Below, one piece after another: positions 26,458 to 34,876 of a DNA stretch of 64,000 bases (positions within the stretch are counted from its first letter, which is position 1; the number at the start of each line of letters is the position of its first letter). This stretch comes from an uncultured Collinsella sp. (GTDB lineage: Bacteria; Actinomycetota; Coriobacteriia; Coriobacteriales; Coriobacteriaceae): contig CABRHS010000001.1 in NCBI GenBank assembly GCA_902470815.1, forward strand, positions 1-64,000, read 5' to 3'. The notes under the pieces were generated by a model. It saw only the letters and a program-made list of their open reading frames with translations. It searched no databases and was not told the DNA's origin. The position numbers and the translations under genes were made by a program.

Positions 26458-27294
26458 ATGAACGACAACGATGCAATCGGCGTGAACGTATGCTCGCCTG
26501 GCGTATGCTGCGACGCGACGGGGGTGCTCTCCTGCATCGAGGCGCGGAGCTCGACGCGTCAGTTCGAAGCGGATGTTGACATCACGCAGGGCCAGCGCGA
26601 CGCGGTGCTCCATGCCGCCTCGCGTGCCCCGAGCGCGGGGGCGATGATGATGTACTCGATCATCGATATCCGCGAGCAGGCCACGCGCGATCGCCTGGCG
26701 GTGCTTTGCGACAACCAGCCGATGATCGCGAAGGCGCCGTGGGCGCTTGTGTTCGTGGTCGATTACTGCAAGTGGATCGATTTGTTCGAATACGCGGGCT
26801 GCCTAGATGATGCGTTCGCACGGGAGAGTGGATGCGCCCATCGTTCCCATCCGGGTCTGGGCGATTTTGCCATCGCCGCCCAGGACGCCGCGATCGCCGC
26901 CCAGAACGCGGTCATCGCCGCCGAGGCTGTTGGGCTGGGCACGTGCTATATCGGCGATGTCGTCGAGAACGCTGAGGCGGTCCGCGAGCTTCTCGACTTG
27001 CCGCCGCACACGGTTCCGCTCTCGATGCTCATCTTGGGGGTCCCGAGAAAGAGGCGCCCGGCGACCCCTCACCCGACGGTCAATCTCGTCATGAGCGAAC
27101 GCTATCGTCGTGCCGACGCAGAGACGCTGGACGCGCAGGTCCGCGAGATGGATGCGATGTTCAGGCCTCATGCGGATGAGGCGGGTGCCCGCGTTCGGGA
27201 TATCTACACGCGCAAGCACACGAGCTCCTTTATGGCGGAGATGAGCAGGTCGATGGAGCTGTGGCTCAAGAATTGGGTCGGAGAGGGCTGGTAA
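26458..27294 (+). CDS. Nitroreductase family protein
   Basis: 278 residues. The flavin-binding nitroreductase core is visible: IEARSSTRQFEADVDI near the N-terminus with the conserved SxRxF motif, then SRAPSAGAMMMYSI, and IAAQNAVIAAEAVGLGTCYIGD, the helix and glycine segment that contacts FMN. It probably reduces nitro-aromatic or quinone-like substrates with NAD(P)H. The N-terminal 20 residues carry three cysteines (CSPGVCCD), possibly a small metal site or nothing. A C-terminal tail of about 55 residues is longer than in most family members. GAGGAAGG is seven bases before the ATG; upstream in-frame codons are not used. Confidence 0.85.
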   Translation: MNDNDAIGVNVCSPGVCCDATGVLSCIEARSSTRQFEADVDITQGQRDAVLHAASRAPSAGAMMMYSIIDIREQATRDRLAVLCDNQPMIAKAPWALVFVVDYCKWIDLFEYAGCLDDAFARESGCAHRSHPGLGDFAIAAQDAAIAAQNAVIAAEAVGLGTCYIGDVVENAEAVRELLDLPPHTVPLSMLILGVPRKRRPATPHPTVNLVMSERYRRADAETLDAQVREMDAMFRPHADEAGARVRDIYTRKHTSSFMAEMSRSMELWLKNWVGEGW

Positions 27295-27482
27295 CCCCGG
27301 CATATGGTCGATTGCTTCAGCACATGGCCAATCGCATGCATGCTCGAGTCAGTGGCGAGGCGCGATTCGGCTTTCTTGCCTGATCCGATACCGAAATCTC
27401 GTCTGTTTGGGTTCGATGGGCTTTTATTTCGGAGCCATCCTGGGCAGATGCCTCCGTATTGGGTGCATGGATAAGGTGAATA

Positions 27483-27634
27483 GGGGGTTACAAATTACGA
27501 TGTGTGGGGTTTATCGGACGGGAGGCGGTTGATTGGGATAATGCGAGCGATGAATCCTGGGAAAACGCGGGGAAGCGCACCCCATAAGCCCGCCTTGTTG
27601 CAATAAACCCCACACATCGTAAATAAAGACCCCC
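27483..27634. repeat. MITE-like element with 32-bp terminal inverted repeats
   Basis: The ends at 27483-27514 and 27603-27634 are inverted repeats matching at 27 of 32 positions, including a perfect 20-bp block (27495-27514 with 27603-27622, containing TTACGATGTG and its complement). They enclose about 88 bp without an open frame. The outer ends are GGGGGT and ACCCCC. No clear target duplication was found. It lies in a convergent gap, so it is neither gene's promoter. Confidence 0.7.
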
Positions 27635-27690
27635 CCAATGGGCATAGTCGGCACCGTTTATTCGGAAATGGCGTCATGTGCGCGAAGCCC

Positions 27691-28794
27691 TTACGCGTTC
27701 GCTGCCGGAAGACCAAGGTCGACCCAGTCGATCATGAGGGTTCGCCTGAGCTCCTGCTCGAGTCCCCGGGCGTGGGGGTCCAGCTTTTCAAGAGGGATGC
27801 CAAGCCGGTCGCCGATGATCTCGGCGACGGCCTGGAAACTATCGATATCAAGAATCTGGCGATGTGTGACCCAAAGAGTCTCGATGCCCTGCGCCGCGAG
27901 CGCCATAGCGCGGTCGGCGTCGCTGAGCACTTGATTGTTGTCGTTGTGTATGATCGCCCCTTGGCATTCAACATCGAGCCCGCAATGAGACTCGTCGGCT
28001 TCAAAGAGCAGGTCGGCGTATACGTTGTTGCAGGCGTAGAGAGAGCGCGCGGGCCTTGAAAGCGGCACGCGGCCATTATTACAAAAGCCGGTGATGTGCT
28101 TGCCGCCCATCTCGCGAGGGAGGGAGAGCAGTAAAGAAAGCTGCACTTCAAAAGGAGAGGAGGCGACGCCGGTTACGAGGCGCGCCGCCTGGGCGAATCT
28201 CCTGCATCCGCGAATGGGCGCACATTGGCGCGCGAACCGGTTAAGCTCGTCGAGCGAAATGAGCGGAGGACGCATCCACAGGCTTGATTGGCCACCCGAC
28301 GAGGTGCGGGCCGAGCTTGTGACGCGACGCCATCCTTGAGGGCTCTTGGCGAGCGCGATGGACTCGGGAGTTTGCAGCAGCTCTTCGATGGCGGGGGACG
28401 GCCTGAACACCGAGAAGTTGCCGCAGAATTCATACATCGCCATGGCGAGCTCGATTGTGCTGAGGTGCCGGGCGAGGGTGAGGAGGGTAAACAGGGGAGA
28501 GCATGCCTGGATGTTGAGCGCGGTTTCGACAATCGCCCCGGGCGGCAGGGTGCTTTCGATCAGATGGGTTCGAATGGCCTTCGATGTGCGGCGGTCTCTG
28601 CGGTCGGTTATGAGTAGGTGCAGCGGGGTGCCGAGGATTTCGCGTATTACGGGGTGATCAGGGAGCTCGGGGTCGCGAACGTGCTGCCATGGCGAGGGAA
28701 TCGGTGGGCAGAGCGGTAGCACCTGGTGGGGTATACGGTACATCCTAAAGGACGTCAATCCATATAAGACATCGCCGTCGCCGCGCATCTGCAC
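27691..28794 (-). CDS. Endonuclease-like protein of an unrecognised family (paralog 1)
   Basis: 367 residues; no named family could be assigned. It shares an architecture with the protein at 54719-55741. A central helical block reads SPLFTLLTLARHL...YEFCG, followed by SPFEVQLSLLLSLPREMGG (about 220). A C-terminal part has YADLLFEADES, VECQGAIIHND, DADRAMALAAQGIETLWVTHR and DSFQAVAEIIGDRLG. The order Glu, then Asp, then E-x-Q and D-x-x-R...T is what one expects of a Vsr/DUF559-like PD-(D/E)xK fold, so a DNA-cleaving or DNA-binding role is inferred only. The start is uncertain: GTGCAG-type alternatives exist and no strong ribosome-binding site is visible. It stands next to a MITE-like element. 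Confidence 0.65.
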   Translation of the reverse strand: MQMRGDGDVLYGLTSFRMYRIPHQVLPLCPPIPSPWQHVRDPELPDHPVIREILGTPLHLLITDRRDRRTSKAIRTHLIESTLPPGAIVETALNIQACSPLFTLLTLARHLSTIELAMAMYEFCGNFSVFRPSPAIEELLQTPESIALAKSPQGWRRVTSSARTSSGGQSSLWMRPPLISLDELNRFARQCAPIRGCRRFAQAARLVTGVASSPFEVQLSLLLSLPREMGGKHITGFCNNGRVPLSRPARSLYACNNVYADLLFEADESHCGLDVECQGAIIHNDNNQVLSDADRAMALAAQGIETLWVTHRQILDIDSFQAVAEIIGDRLGIPLEKLDPHARGLEQELRRTLMIDWVDLGLPAANA

Positions 28795-29050
28795 CTCCGG
28801 TCGTCGCGGGAAACACTAAGAGAGTTGTATCAGGCGGGTCGGACGGCGGATTGGCCTTTCGAACAAGATCGTCTTGCGCTGGTCTGACGCGATTCGCGAA
28901 GCGAGCGGAAAGCGGCAGGTAGGGGAAGTGGTCGAGGGCGCGCTCACGCGCCGGCAGGTCGAAAAAACCATTAGTGCGCGGCCGCTTAAAGAAAGACCCG
29001 CTGCTCTAGGTGAGCGGCGGGTCTTAAAGGCACGTTTGACGAGCCGGGTG
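28795..29050. other. Gap between the endonuclease-like gene and kup
   Basis: No gene. It holds the leader of the minus-strand endonuclease-like gene on the left and the kup terminator on the right. A small GGCGCG...CGCGCC hairpin lies near 28946-28961. Confidence 0.4.
28993..29025 (-). terminator. Terminator of kup
   Basis: A 14-bp stem (28993-29006 with 29012-29025, one G-U pair) and a five-base loop are followed on the minus strand by TTTCTTT. It lies just after the kup stop codon. Confidence 0.85.
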
Positions 29051-31087
29051 CTAGCAGTGTGCGTCAACGGCGACACGCTCGATGCGGTCGACGGGCTTGA
29101 ACTTGGTGAACAGCGGCACGTACTCGTAGAACACGCTGGAGTTCTCAAGGCCGAACCATTGCACCGGCGATCCTGCGAAGCGACGGATCGCGTACTTCAT
29201 CGCGATGGCGTGACGCTCGCGCTGCTCGACGTCGGACTCAGGCGCCAGCGTCTTGCGGATCAGGCAGAAGCGGAACGAGCCGATGGTGCCGGGCTCCTCG
29301 TACACGGAGTAGTCGTGCACCTGCGCCGGGAGCTCGCCGGACTCGGAGAGGTCGTTCACGATCTGGCGCAGGTACGCGTTCACGCGCTGGTTGACCTTGT
29401 AGCCAAGATGCAGGTGCACGCGGTACACGAAGTCGGTGCCGTAATTTTCGACGGAGTACTCGAAGGTGTGCGGCTCATCGGTGACCTCGACGTTGAGGAA
29501 CCAGTAGGCGCGGGCGCGCTTGGGGTGCTTGTCGAAGATCGAGTAGAGGATGTCGCGGTCGAGCATATCGGTCGAGGTGCTGTTGGTGAGGTACACCAGG
29601 TTGTCGCAGAGCATCTCGTAATGCGGGTCCTCGCGCAGACGGTCGAGCTGGTCGAGGTATTTGCGCACGGGGAGCATGGTGTACTGACGGCGCTCGACGC
29701 GGCTGCCGTTGTACCAGCTCACCATGACGCCCATGATGAGGGCCGCCATGAGGATGGTGAAGTAGCCGCCGTGGAAGAACTTGGTGAGGGAGGACACGAA
29801 GAAGAAACCCTCAAGCGCGACGAAGAAGATGACGAACGCCCAGGGGAACACCCTCATCTTGCGCACGCCGTGCAGGTAGAAGAACAGCAGCACGGAGGTG
29901 CAGATCATGGTGATGGTGATGGCCAGGCCGTAGGCGGCCTCCATGTGGGCGGAGCTCTGGAACAGCAGAACGACGACGACGCAGCCGACCCACATTACGT
30001 TGTTGACCATCGGGATATAGAGCTGGCCCTTGGTCTCGGCCGGATAGAAGATCTGCATGTGCGGCATGAGGTCCAGGCGGCTCGCCTCGGAGACCAGCGA
30101 GAACGCGCCGGTCACGAGGGCTTGGCTGGCGATGATCGCGGCGCAGGTGGACAGGATGACGCCAAACGGGCGCACCATCTCGGGGAGCATCTGGAAGAAC
30201 GGGTTGAGGTCCTCGATGAGGGCGAGGTCGGCGTTGCCCGCGTTGGCGAGCAGCCAGGCGCCCTGGCCAAGGTAGGAAAGGATCAGGCAGATCTTCACGA
30301 AGGGCCAGGTGGCGTAGATGTTGCCGCGGCCCACGTGGCCCATGTCGGAGTACAGCGCCTCGGCACCGGTGGTGGCGAGGAAGCAGCTGCCGAGAATCAT
30401 GATGCCGGCGTGGTTGTTGGGGGACAGCAGGAAGCTGATGCCGCGAATGGGATTGAAGGCGAGCAGCACCACGGGGTTGCCGAGCACGTACACGAGGCCG
30501 GCGCCGCCGAGGAAGAGGAACCAGAAGGTCATGACCGGGCCGAAAGCGTGACCGATCTTGGAGGTGCCCACGCGCTGCACGGCAAAGAGCAGGCACACGA
30601 TGATGAGCGTGATGATGACCACGTTCATCTGGTTGTCGCCCATGATGCCGTGCACGGCGGGGATGGTGCGCAGGCCCTCGATGGCGGTGGTGATGGTCAC
30701 CGCGGGGGTGAGAATGCCGTCGGCGAGCAGGGCCGCGCCGCCGAGCATGGCGGGGATGATGAGCCACTTGCCGTATTTGCGCACGATGCTGTACAGGGCG
30801 AAGATGCCGCCCTCGCCATGGTTGTCGGCCTTGAGGGAGACGAGCACGTACTTCACGGTGGTGAGCAGCGTGACCGTCCAGATGACGAGCGAGAGGGCGC
30901 CGAGGATGAATTCCTCGGTGACGGTCATGATGCCGCCCTGCCCCGCGAGCAGCGCCTTGGTGACGTACATGGGCGACGTTCCGATGTCGCCGTACACCAC
31001 GCCGAGCGTGACGAGCATCGCGCCGATGCTCACCGGGATCGCGTGCGAACCGTGTTCCGCCGCGGTGGATTCAGTTGCTTGTGCCAT
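29051..31087 (-). CDS. kup: KUP-family potassium uptake protein
   Basis: 678 residues. About 12 membrane helices fill residues 20-440, starting with the family hallmark LGVVYGDIGTSPMYV. Others are DNHGEGGIFALYS and GSCFLATTGAEALYSDMGH. A soluble C-terminal domain (about 450-678) is typical of KUP/HAK/KT transporters, which import K+ with protons. The chosen start at 31087 has AAGGAG ten bases upstream; the open frame before it is low-complexity and lacks a site. TATAAT (31183 down to 31178) is a good -10 about 90 bases upstream. No c-di-AMP riboswitch could be recognised by eye. Confidence 0.95.
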   Translation of the reverse strand: MAQATESTAAEHGSHAIPVSIGAMLVTLGVVYGDIGTSPMYVTKALLAGQGGIMTVTEEFILGALSLVIWTVTLLTTVKYVLVSLKADNHGEGGIFALYSIVRKYGKWLIIPAMLGGAALLADGILTPAVTITTAIEGLRTIPAVHGIMGDNQMNVVIITLIIVCLLFAVQRVGTSKIGHAFGPVMTFWFLFLGGAGLVYVLGNPVVLLAFNPIRGISFLLSPNNHAGIMILGSCFLATTGAEALYSDMGHVGRGNIYATWPFVKICLILSYLGQGAWLLANAGNADLALIEDLNPFFQMLPEMVRPFGVILSTCAAIIASQALVTGAFSLVSEASRLDLMPHMQIFYPAETKGQLYIPMVNNVMWVGCVVVVLLFQSSAHMEAAYGLAITITMICTSVLLFFYLHGVRKMRVFPWAFVIFFVALEGFFFVSSLTKFFHGGYFTILMAALIMGVMVSWYNGSRVERRQYTMLPVRKYLDQLDRLREDPHYEMLCDNLVYLTNSTSTDMLDRDILYSIFDKHPKRARAYWFLNVEVTDEPHTFEYSVENYGTDFVYRVHLHLGYKVNQRVNAYLRQIVNDLSESGELPAQVHDYSVYEEPGTIGSFRFCLIRKTLAPESDVEQRERHAIAMKYAIRRFAGSPVQWFGLENSSVFYEYVPLFTKFKPVDRIERVAVDAHC

Positions 31088-31177
31088 TGCGGTATTGCTC
31101 CTTGGCGAGTGTGACCCGGCGCGCGCGTGCGCGCGTGACCGCCGAGAGGCATGTGCATGCCATCTAACGTTCAAGCA

Positions 31178-31183
31178 ATTATA
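31178..31183 (-). promoter_or_regulatory. Likely -10 element of the kup promoter
   Basis: A perfect TATAAT on the minus strand about 90 bases before the kup start; the -35 is weak (TGGCAT-like). Confidence 0.5.
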
Positions 31184-31235
31184 GGGTTTGTGCAGGGCGG
31201 ATGCCACATCTTTCGAGCTGCGGGAATGCAAAAGG

Positions 31236-31270
31236 AAAACGCGCCGCCGGCCATTTTTGCCAACGGCGCG
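31236..31270 (-). terminator. Terminator of the rlmKL gene
   Basis: CGCGCCG and CGGCGCG (31264-31270 with 31240-31246) form a stem with a partly paired loop, followed on the minus strand by TTTT (31239 down to 31236). Confidence 0.7.
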
Positions 31271-31324
31271 CGGGGTGTTTCCGTGCGTTCCCGGGATCGG
31301 GTCGGGGTCGCTCCGGCGTGCGCC

Positions 31325-33880
31325 CTAGCGGGGGCGCCGTTGCGCGTTCTCACGCAGCTCCAGCGTGCGCTCGCGAATGGCGCCCTCGCCCATCCCCACC
31401 ATGCGCATCGCCTCCTCCGAGGTGTAACGGCGCACCAGGTAGCAGTGGTGGATACGCTGGTTGCGAGAAAAGTCCTCGGGGATCGTCTGTGCGGTGATGT
31501 CGGTGAGGGCCACGCCCGCACGCGCCAATTCCTCGATGTCGGGGCGGAACGTGCGCAGGTTGCACGAGAAGATCGCCTCGCCCTCGCGTGACAGCAGGCG
31601 CGAGAGGCCGATGAGCAGCTCTACGTGGTCGCGCTGGACATCCCAGGTGCGGCGCCCCATCTTGCTCGAGTTGGAGAAGGTGGGCGGGTCGCAGAAGATC
31701 AGGTCCCAGCGGTTGCGCGTGGCGCGCATGTCGCGGATCCAGCTCATGACGTCGGCGCGCACGTAATGGTGGTCGGGGCCCACAAAGCCGTTCTGCTCCA
31801 TGTTGCGCTCGGCCCAGTCCAAGTAGGTGTTGGAGAGGTCCACGGTGACGGTCTCCTCCACGCCTGCGTCGGCGGCGTAGCAGGTGGCGGTGCCGGTGTA
31901 GGCGAACAGATTGAGGAAAAAGCGCTTGCCGCGGGCGTGCTCGCGTACCAGCTCGCGCGTGATGCGGTGGTCGAGGAAGATGCCCGTGTCCAGGTAATCG
32001 TTGAAGTTGACGGCGAAGGTGAGGCCGCCTTCCTCGATGAGGGGGAGGCGGCGGGTGCGGATGTCGGAGGGCGCGCCGGCTCCAGAGCCCTGGGCACCGC
32101 GTCCGCCCTTGTTCGCGTTGCCGCGTGCGCCGTTCTTGGCGTTCTTGCTTGCGGCCGAGAAGCCGCCGGCCTGCTTGCCGTATTGCGAGCCGCCGCGCGA
32201 GCGGATGCGCGCCTTGGCAAAGACGTTCTCGGGGTCGACGTCGAGGATGCGCGGGGCGATGGTGAGGATATCGAGCAGCCGGGCCTCGGCGAGTGCAGGA
32301 TCGACCTGGCGTGGGGCGGCGTACTCGGCTATCACGAGCCACCGGCCGGGGGTCTCGGGGCAACCCTCGTACAGGTCGATTGCGGCGGAGTAGTCGGGGA
32401 GGTCGGCGTCGTATACGCGATAGCAGGTGATGCCCTCGCGCTGGGCCCATTTGCGACGCTGCTTGGCGACCTTGCGGAGGCGACGGGCGAACTGCTCGGA
32501 CTCGGGGATGAGGACGGGGCAGGGCTTGCCGCTGCCGAGGTCGATGGTCGCCGTCGCGTTTGCGGTGCCCTGCTCTTCGCCGTTCGCTCCGTCCCCGGGC
32601 ACACCGTCAAAGACGATGATTTGCGCGTCTTCGTTGTTGGGCATGACGGAGAGCTCGCGAGCCGACGCGCCGAGCGCCTGCTCAAGGGCGCTGTCGCGTG
32701 TGAGCGCCGCCATGGGCAGAGAGCCGAGTGCGTTGGAAGCGGATTCATCGATGCCGCCCGAGCCGGGGCCGCTCCCGCGCAAGCCGCCCAGCAGGGAAAG
32801 CAGGCGCGGGATCTTGGTGAGGGGCAGCTCGGTGGCGTCGAGCGCCATGCCGCCGGCGATCGCGGCGCCGGATATGACGGGAATCGAGAGCTTTCGCAGC
32901 ATCTTGGGCGTGTCGGGTTGCGTGAGGATCACGCGGTCGGAAACGCCGGCGGCCTTGAGGACGCGTCGCGCGCAGGCAACTGCGTCGCCCGAGAGGTCGG
33001 TAGCGACGATGCGCCCGGCACGTGTGCGAGCCGCCTCGGCACGGGTGAGCGCCTCGGCGCGGAGCTCCTGCCACAGGACCTCGTCATGTTGCGTCCAGGC
33101 CGCGAAGCCCCAGTACGTGCGGTGGATGCCGGGCGCCTCGTCCGCGAGGATGCGCGCCGCCTCGAGCACGAGGCCGCCGCCCGCGCAGCAGGGGTCGACA
33201 AGGACGGGGAAAGCGGTGCCTTCCGCCGTATCTGCTTCACCGGCGTTGATGACGGCGTTGGCGCAAGCGCCCTGCCAGTCGATTTGCGAGAGAACGAGCG
33301 CGGCGTAGTCGGGGCGCAGGACGTGGGCCCCGTGCTCGCGCGTCGCCTCGCGGGGGAGGCGCTTGAACAGGGGGTCGCCCGTGAGGTCGAGGCTGAGGCT
33401 GGCGCGCTCGCCACGCAGGGAGAGGAGGATGCGGGCGTCGGGGTCGTCCACATCGACGTCGGGGCGCCTGCCGGCGACCTCGGTCAGGCGGTCGCACAGG
33501 GCGTCTTTTACCCGCAGCGCGGAGAAGTGCGAGTTGCGCAGCTCGTCGGTCACGCCGCGTGAGTTGACGGCGAAGGTTGCGCCGGGCGAGAGGATGTTCT
33601 CCCAGGGCACGGCATGGGCACCCGCGTAGAGGTCGTCGGCATCGCGGCAGTCAAAACGGGCGATGGTGACGAAGATGCGGCTGGCGAGGCGGGACCACAG
33701 GCAGGCGCGGTAGGCGTCGGCGAGCCCTCCCGTGAAGGTCACGCGGCCCTTAAGGCGGCGGACGGCGCGTAGGCCCAGATTGCGCAACTCGTCTGCGAGG
33801 GCGATCTCAAAGCCCTCGGGGCAGCTCGCGTACAGCTCGAGCGTCGCGCCGGGGTCGATGTTGTTGTGCGTGCTCGCCAT
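31325..33880 (-). CDS. rlmL: Bifunctional 23S rRNA methyltransferase RlmKL-like
   Basis: 851 residues. The N-terminal THUMP domain (about 40-150) and the RlmL-type N2-guanine methyltransferase (about 160-400) contain LVDPCCAGGGLVLEAARI with the catalytic Asp/Pro region. The C-terminal RlmK-type methyltransferase (about 600-840) has FLNLFAYTGTATCYAA (SAM-binding loop) and LIFCDPPTFSNS, the NPPY-like motif written DPPTF. The pair methylates G2445 and G2069 of 23S rRNA in E. coli. It is about 150 residues longer than E. coli RlmKL: most of the excess is two low-complexity linkers (about 355-440 and 560-600, the latter Gly/Asn/Lys-rich). GGAGAGCC precedes the ATG. A terminator lies downstream, before kup. 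Confidence 0.92.
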   Translation of the reverse strand: MASTHNNIDPGATLELYASCPEGFEIALADELRNLGLRAVRRLKGRVTFTGGLADAYRACLWSRLASRIFVTIARFDCRDADDLYAGAHAVPWENILSPGATFAVNSRGVTDELRNSHFSALRVKDALCDRLTEVAGRRPDVDVDDPDARILLSLRGERASLSLDLTGDPLFKRLPREATREHGAHVLRPDYAALVLSQIDWQGACANAVINAGEADTAEGTAFPVLVDPCCAGGGLVLEAARILADEAPGIHRTYWGFAAWTQHDEVLWQELRAEALTRAEAARTRAGRIVATDLSGDAVACARRVLKAAGVSDRVILTQPDTPKMLRKLSIPVISGAAIAGGMALDATELPLTKIPRLLSLLGGLRGSGPGSGGIDESASNALGSLPMAALTRDSALEQALGASARELSVMPNNEDAQIIVFDGVPGDGANGEEQGTANATATIDLGSGKPCPVLIPESEQFARRLRKVAKQRRKWAQREGITCYRVYDADLPDYSAAIDLYEGCPETPGRWLVIAEYAAPRQVDPALAEARLLDILTIAPRILDVDPENVFAKARIRSRGGSQYGKQAGGFSAASKNAKNGARGNANKGGRGAQGSGAGAPSDIRTRRLPLIEEGGLTFAVNFNDYLDTGIFLDHRITRELVREHARGKRFFLNLFAYTGTATCYAADAGVEETVTVDLSNTYLDWAERNMEQNGFVGPDHHYVRADVMSWIRDMRATRNRWDLIFCDPPTFSNSSKMGRRTWDVQRDHVELLIGLSRLLSREGEAIFSCNLRTFRPDIEELARAGVALTDITAQTIPEDFSRNQRIHHCYLVRRYTSEEAMRMVGMGEGAIRERTLELRENAQRRPR

Positions 33881-34068
33881 GGGCTCTCCTTGCGTATCAT
33901 GCGCTGTTTGCGCGTGGTGACGCTCAGTATTATGGCAGCTTCTCGAGTTGTTCGGAGGGTGCCGGCAAACCGGCGCTCGGTATCATGGTTCGAGCACAAG
34001 CGTTAAAGGGGTGCTTCGGGCCGATTCTTGATTCCCCGGGGTGCGGAGACGTCGGCGTTGAGAATCTG

Positions 34069-34096
34069 CGACCTCCGGGTTATGAGCCCGGAGGTC
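34069..34096. repeat. Inverted partial copy of the initiator tRNA anticodon arm
   Basis: Bases 34069-34091 are the exact reverse complement of 34222-34244, the anticodon arm and variable loop of the adjacent tRNA (23 of 23). The copy itself folds as a 10-bp stem (34070-34079 with 34087-34096) with a seven-base loop. Further homology into the T arm is weak. It may be a relic of an earlier insertion or an element that pairs with the tRNA leader. Confidence 0.75.
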
Positions 34097-34134
34097 AAAA
34101 GATGTCAGAATTGTGTAGAACTCTGAACTGGTCC

Positions 34135-34163
34135 TTGCATTCTGGTTTGAACCTGCGTAGTAT
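34135..34163 (+). promoter_or_regulatory. Promoter of the initiator tRNA gene
   Basis: TTGCAT (34135-34140), 17 bases, TAGTAT (34158-34163), about 31 bases upstream of the tRNA. TATAAC at 34161-34166 is an alternative -10. Confidence 0.65.
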
Positions 34164-34194
34164 AACTCCCTGCGCACACGGTGCGTCCAGACAT

Positions 34195-34271
34195 TGCGGG
34201 GTGGAGCAGTCTGGTAGCTCGCCGGGCTCATAACCCGGAGGTCGTAGGTTCAAATCCTGCCCCCGCGACCA
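34195..34271 (+). tRNA. Initiator tRNA-Met (CAU)
   Basis: 77 bases with all arms and an encoded CCA. The acceptor stem has the mismatched first pair typical of initiator tRNA (U1 with G72). The anticodon loop CTCATAA sits on a stem with three consecutive G-C pairs (GGG/CCC), the mark of initiator tRNA. Its 3' half from 34234 onward is duplicated at 47815, showing that a 13.7-kb element has inserted there; because the element supplies an identical 3' half, the tRNA is still complete. Confidence 0.95.
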
Positions 34272-34349
34272 AAACCGCAGCTAGGACGGCGTTTATCGCC
34301 GTCCTATTTTTGTTTAGAGCGGCTATGTCGTAAGTATAGTCGTAAGTAT
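34234..34349 (+). repeat. attL: left end repeat of the integrative element
   Basis: 116 bases starting in the tRNA anticodon stem. It matches the right end (47815-47930) at 111 of 116 positions. It includes the hairpin of a small terminator (AGGACGGCG...CGCCGTCCT followed by T-rich DNA at 34285-34313) and ends in two tandem copies of GTCGTAAGTAT with 12-base period (34327-34349), likely arm-type integrase sites. Confidence 0.9.
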
Positions 34350-34465
34350 GAGCGAACGCGCTCCGGCTCCATCGAGGGCCCATCGCGGCGTCACGGAACG
34401 GGCGCCGAAGCGTCGCCCGACGGAAGACTTCTCGAATCGTGCAACCGAACGACGGAGGAGTCAAT

Positions 34466-34876
34466 ATGCCAGAGAAAAAATGCCAATGGACCTTCACCGA
34501 GCAGGTGGCGGTCAGTTTCCTTGAGAGCCGCGGCGCCGACGTGTGCCCGCTGCCCTACGTGCCCGACGTCGTGCCGGGCGTCCGCCGCGCCATCCTCGCC
34601 CGCGAGGGGGCGGCCGGCTCCGCGCCGTGCCTGACCGTGACGCTCGCAGTTGGAGAGCCGGCGGCCGGGGAGGTCGACCGCGCGGTCGCGCTGGCCGAAG
34701 ACGTCGCACGTGAGGTCGAGGCCCGCTTCGAACTCTTGCTCGAGCCCGTCCGCGCCGACGTCGCGGTCATCGAGGTCGTCGACGACGACCTGCTCGGGCT
34801 CGCCTACCACCGAGGCGTCTGGCTCAACGGGCCGGCTCGCCGGGCGCTCGAGGAGTCCGAGGCGGTGTGCCTATGA
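34466..34876 (+). CDS. Small unknown protein 1 of the integrative element
   Basis: 136 residues, not recognised. It is Glu/Val-rich, mostly predicted beta-alpha, with CPLPYVPDVVPGVRRAIL and a pair of acidic strands (VIEVVDDDLL). Two cysteines (about residues 5 and 26) and no membrane segment. GGAGGAG lies eight bases before the ATG. It overlaps the next gene by four bases (ATGA), so both are co-translated. Located immediately inside attL, as cargo of the element. It could be an anti-restriction or regulatory protein, but nothing supports a specific function. Confidence 0.6.
   Translation: MPEKKCQWTFTEQVAVSFLESRGADVCPLPYVPDVVPGVRRAILAREGAAGSAPCLTVTLAVGEPAAGEVDRAVALAEDVAREVEARFELLLEPVRADVAVIEVVDDDLLGLAYHRGVWLNGPARRALEESEAVCL

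Noticed and set aside
27483..27634. Invertible promoter between inverted repeats
   Set aside because: Both neighbouring genes point into the gap, so a promoter here would have no target, and no adjacent invertase is present.
28874..31114. Plus-strand frame opposite kup
   Set aside because: Shadow of the potassium transporter gene.
31088..31324. c-di-AMP riboswitch upstream of kup
   Set aside because: No recognisable conserved core could be made out by eye; only a terminator and -10 element are seen.
31625..33562. Long plus-strand open frame of 645 codons opposite rlmKL
   Set aside because: It is antisense to a full, well-supported methyltransferase and its composition is the mirror of that gene. 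No start signal or family match.
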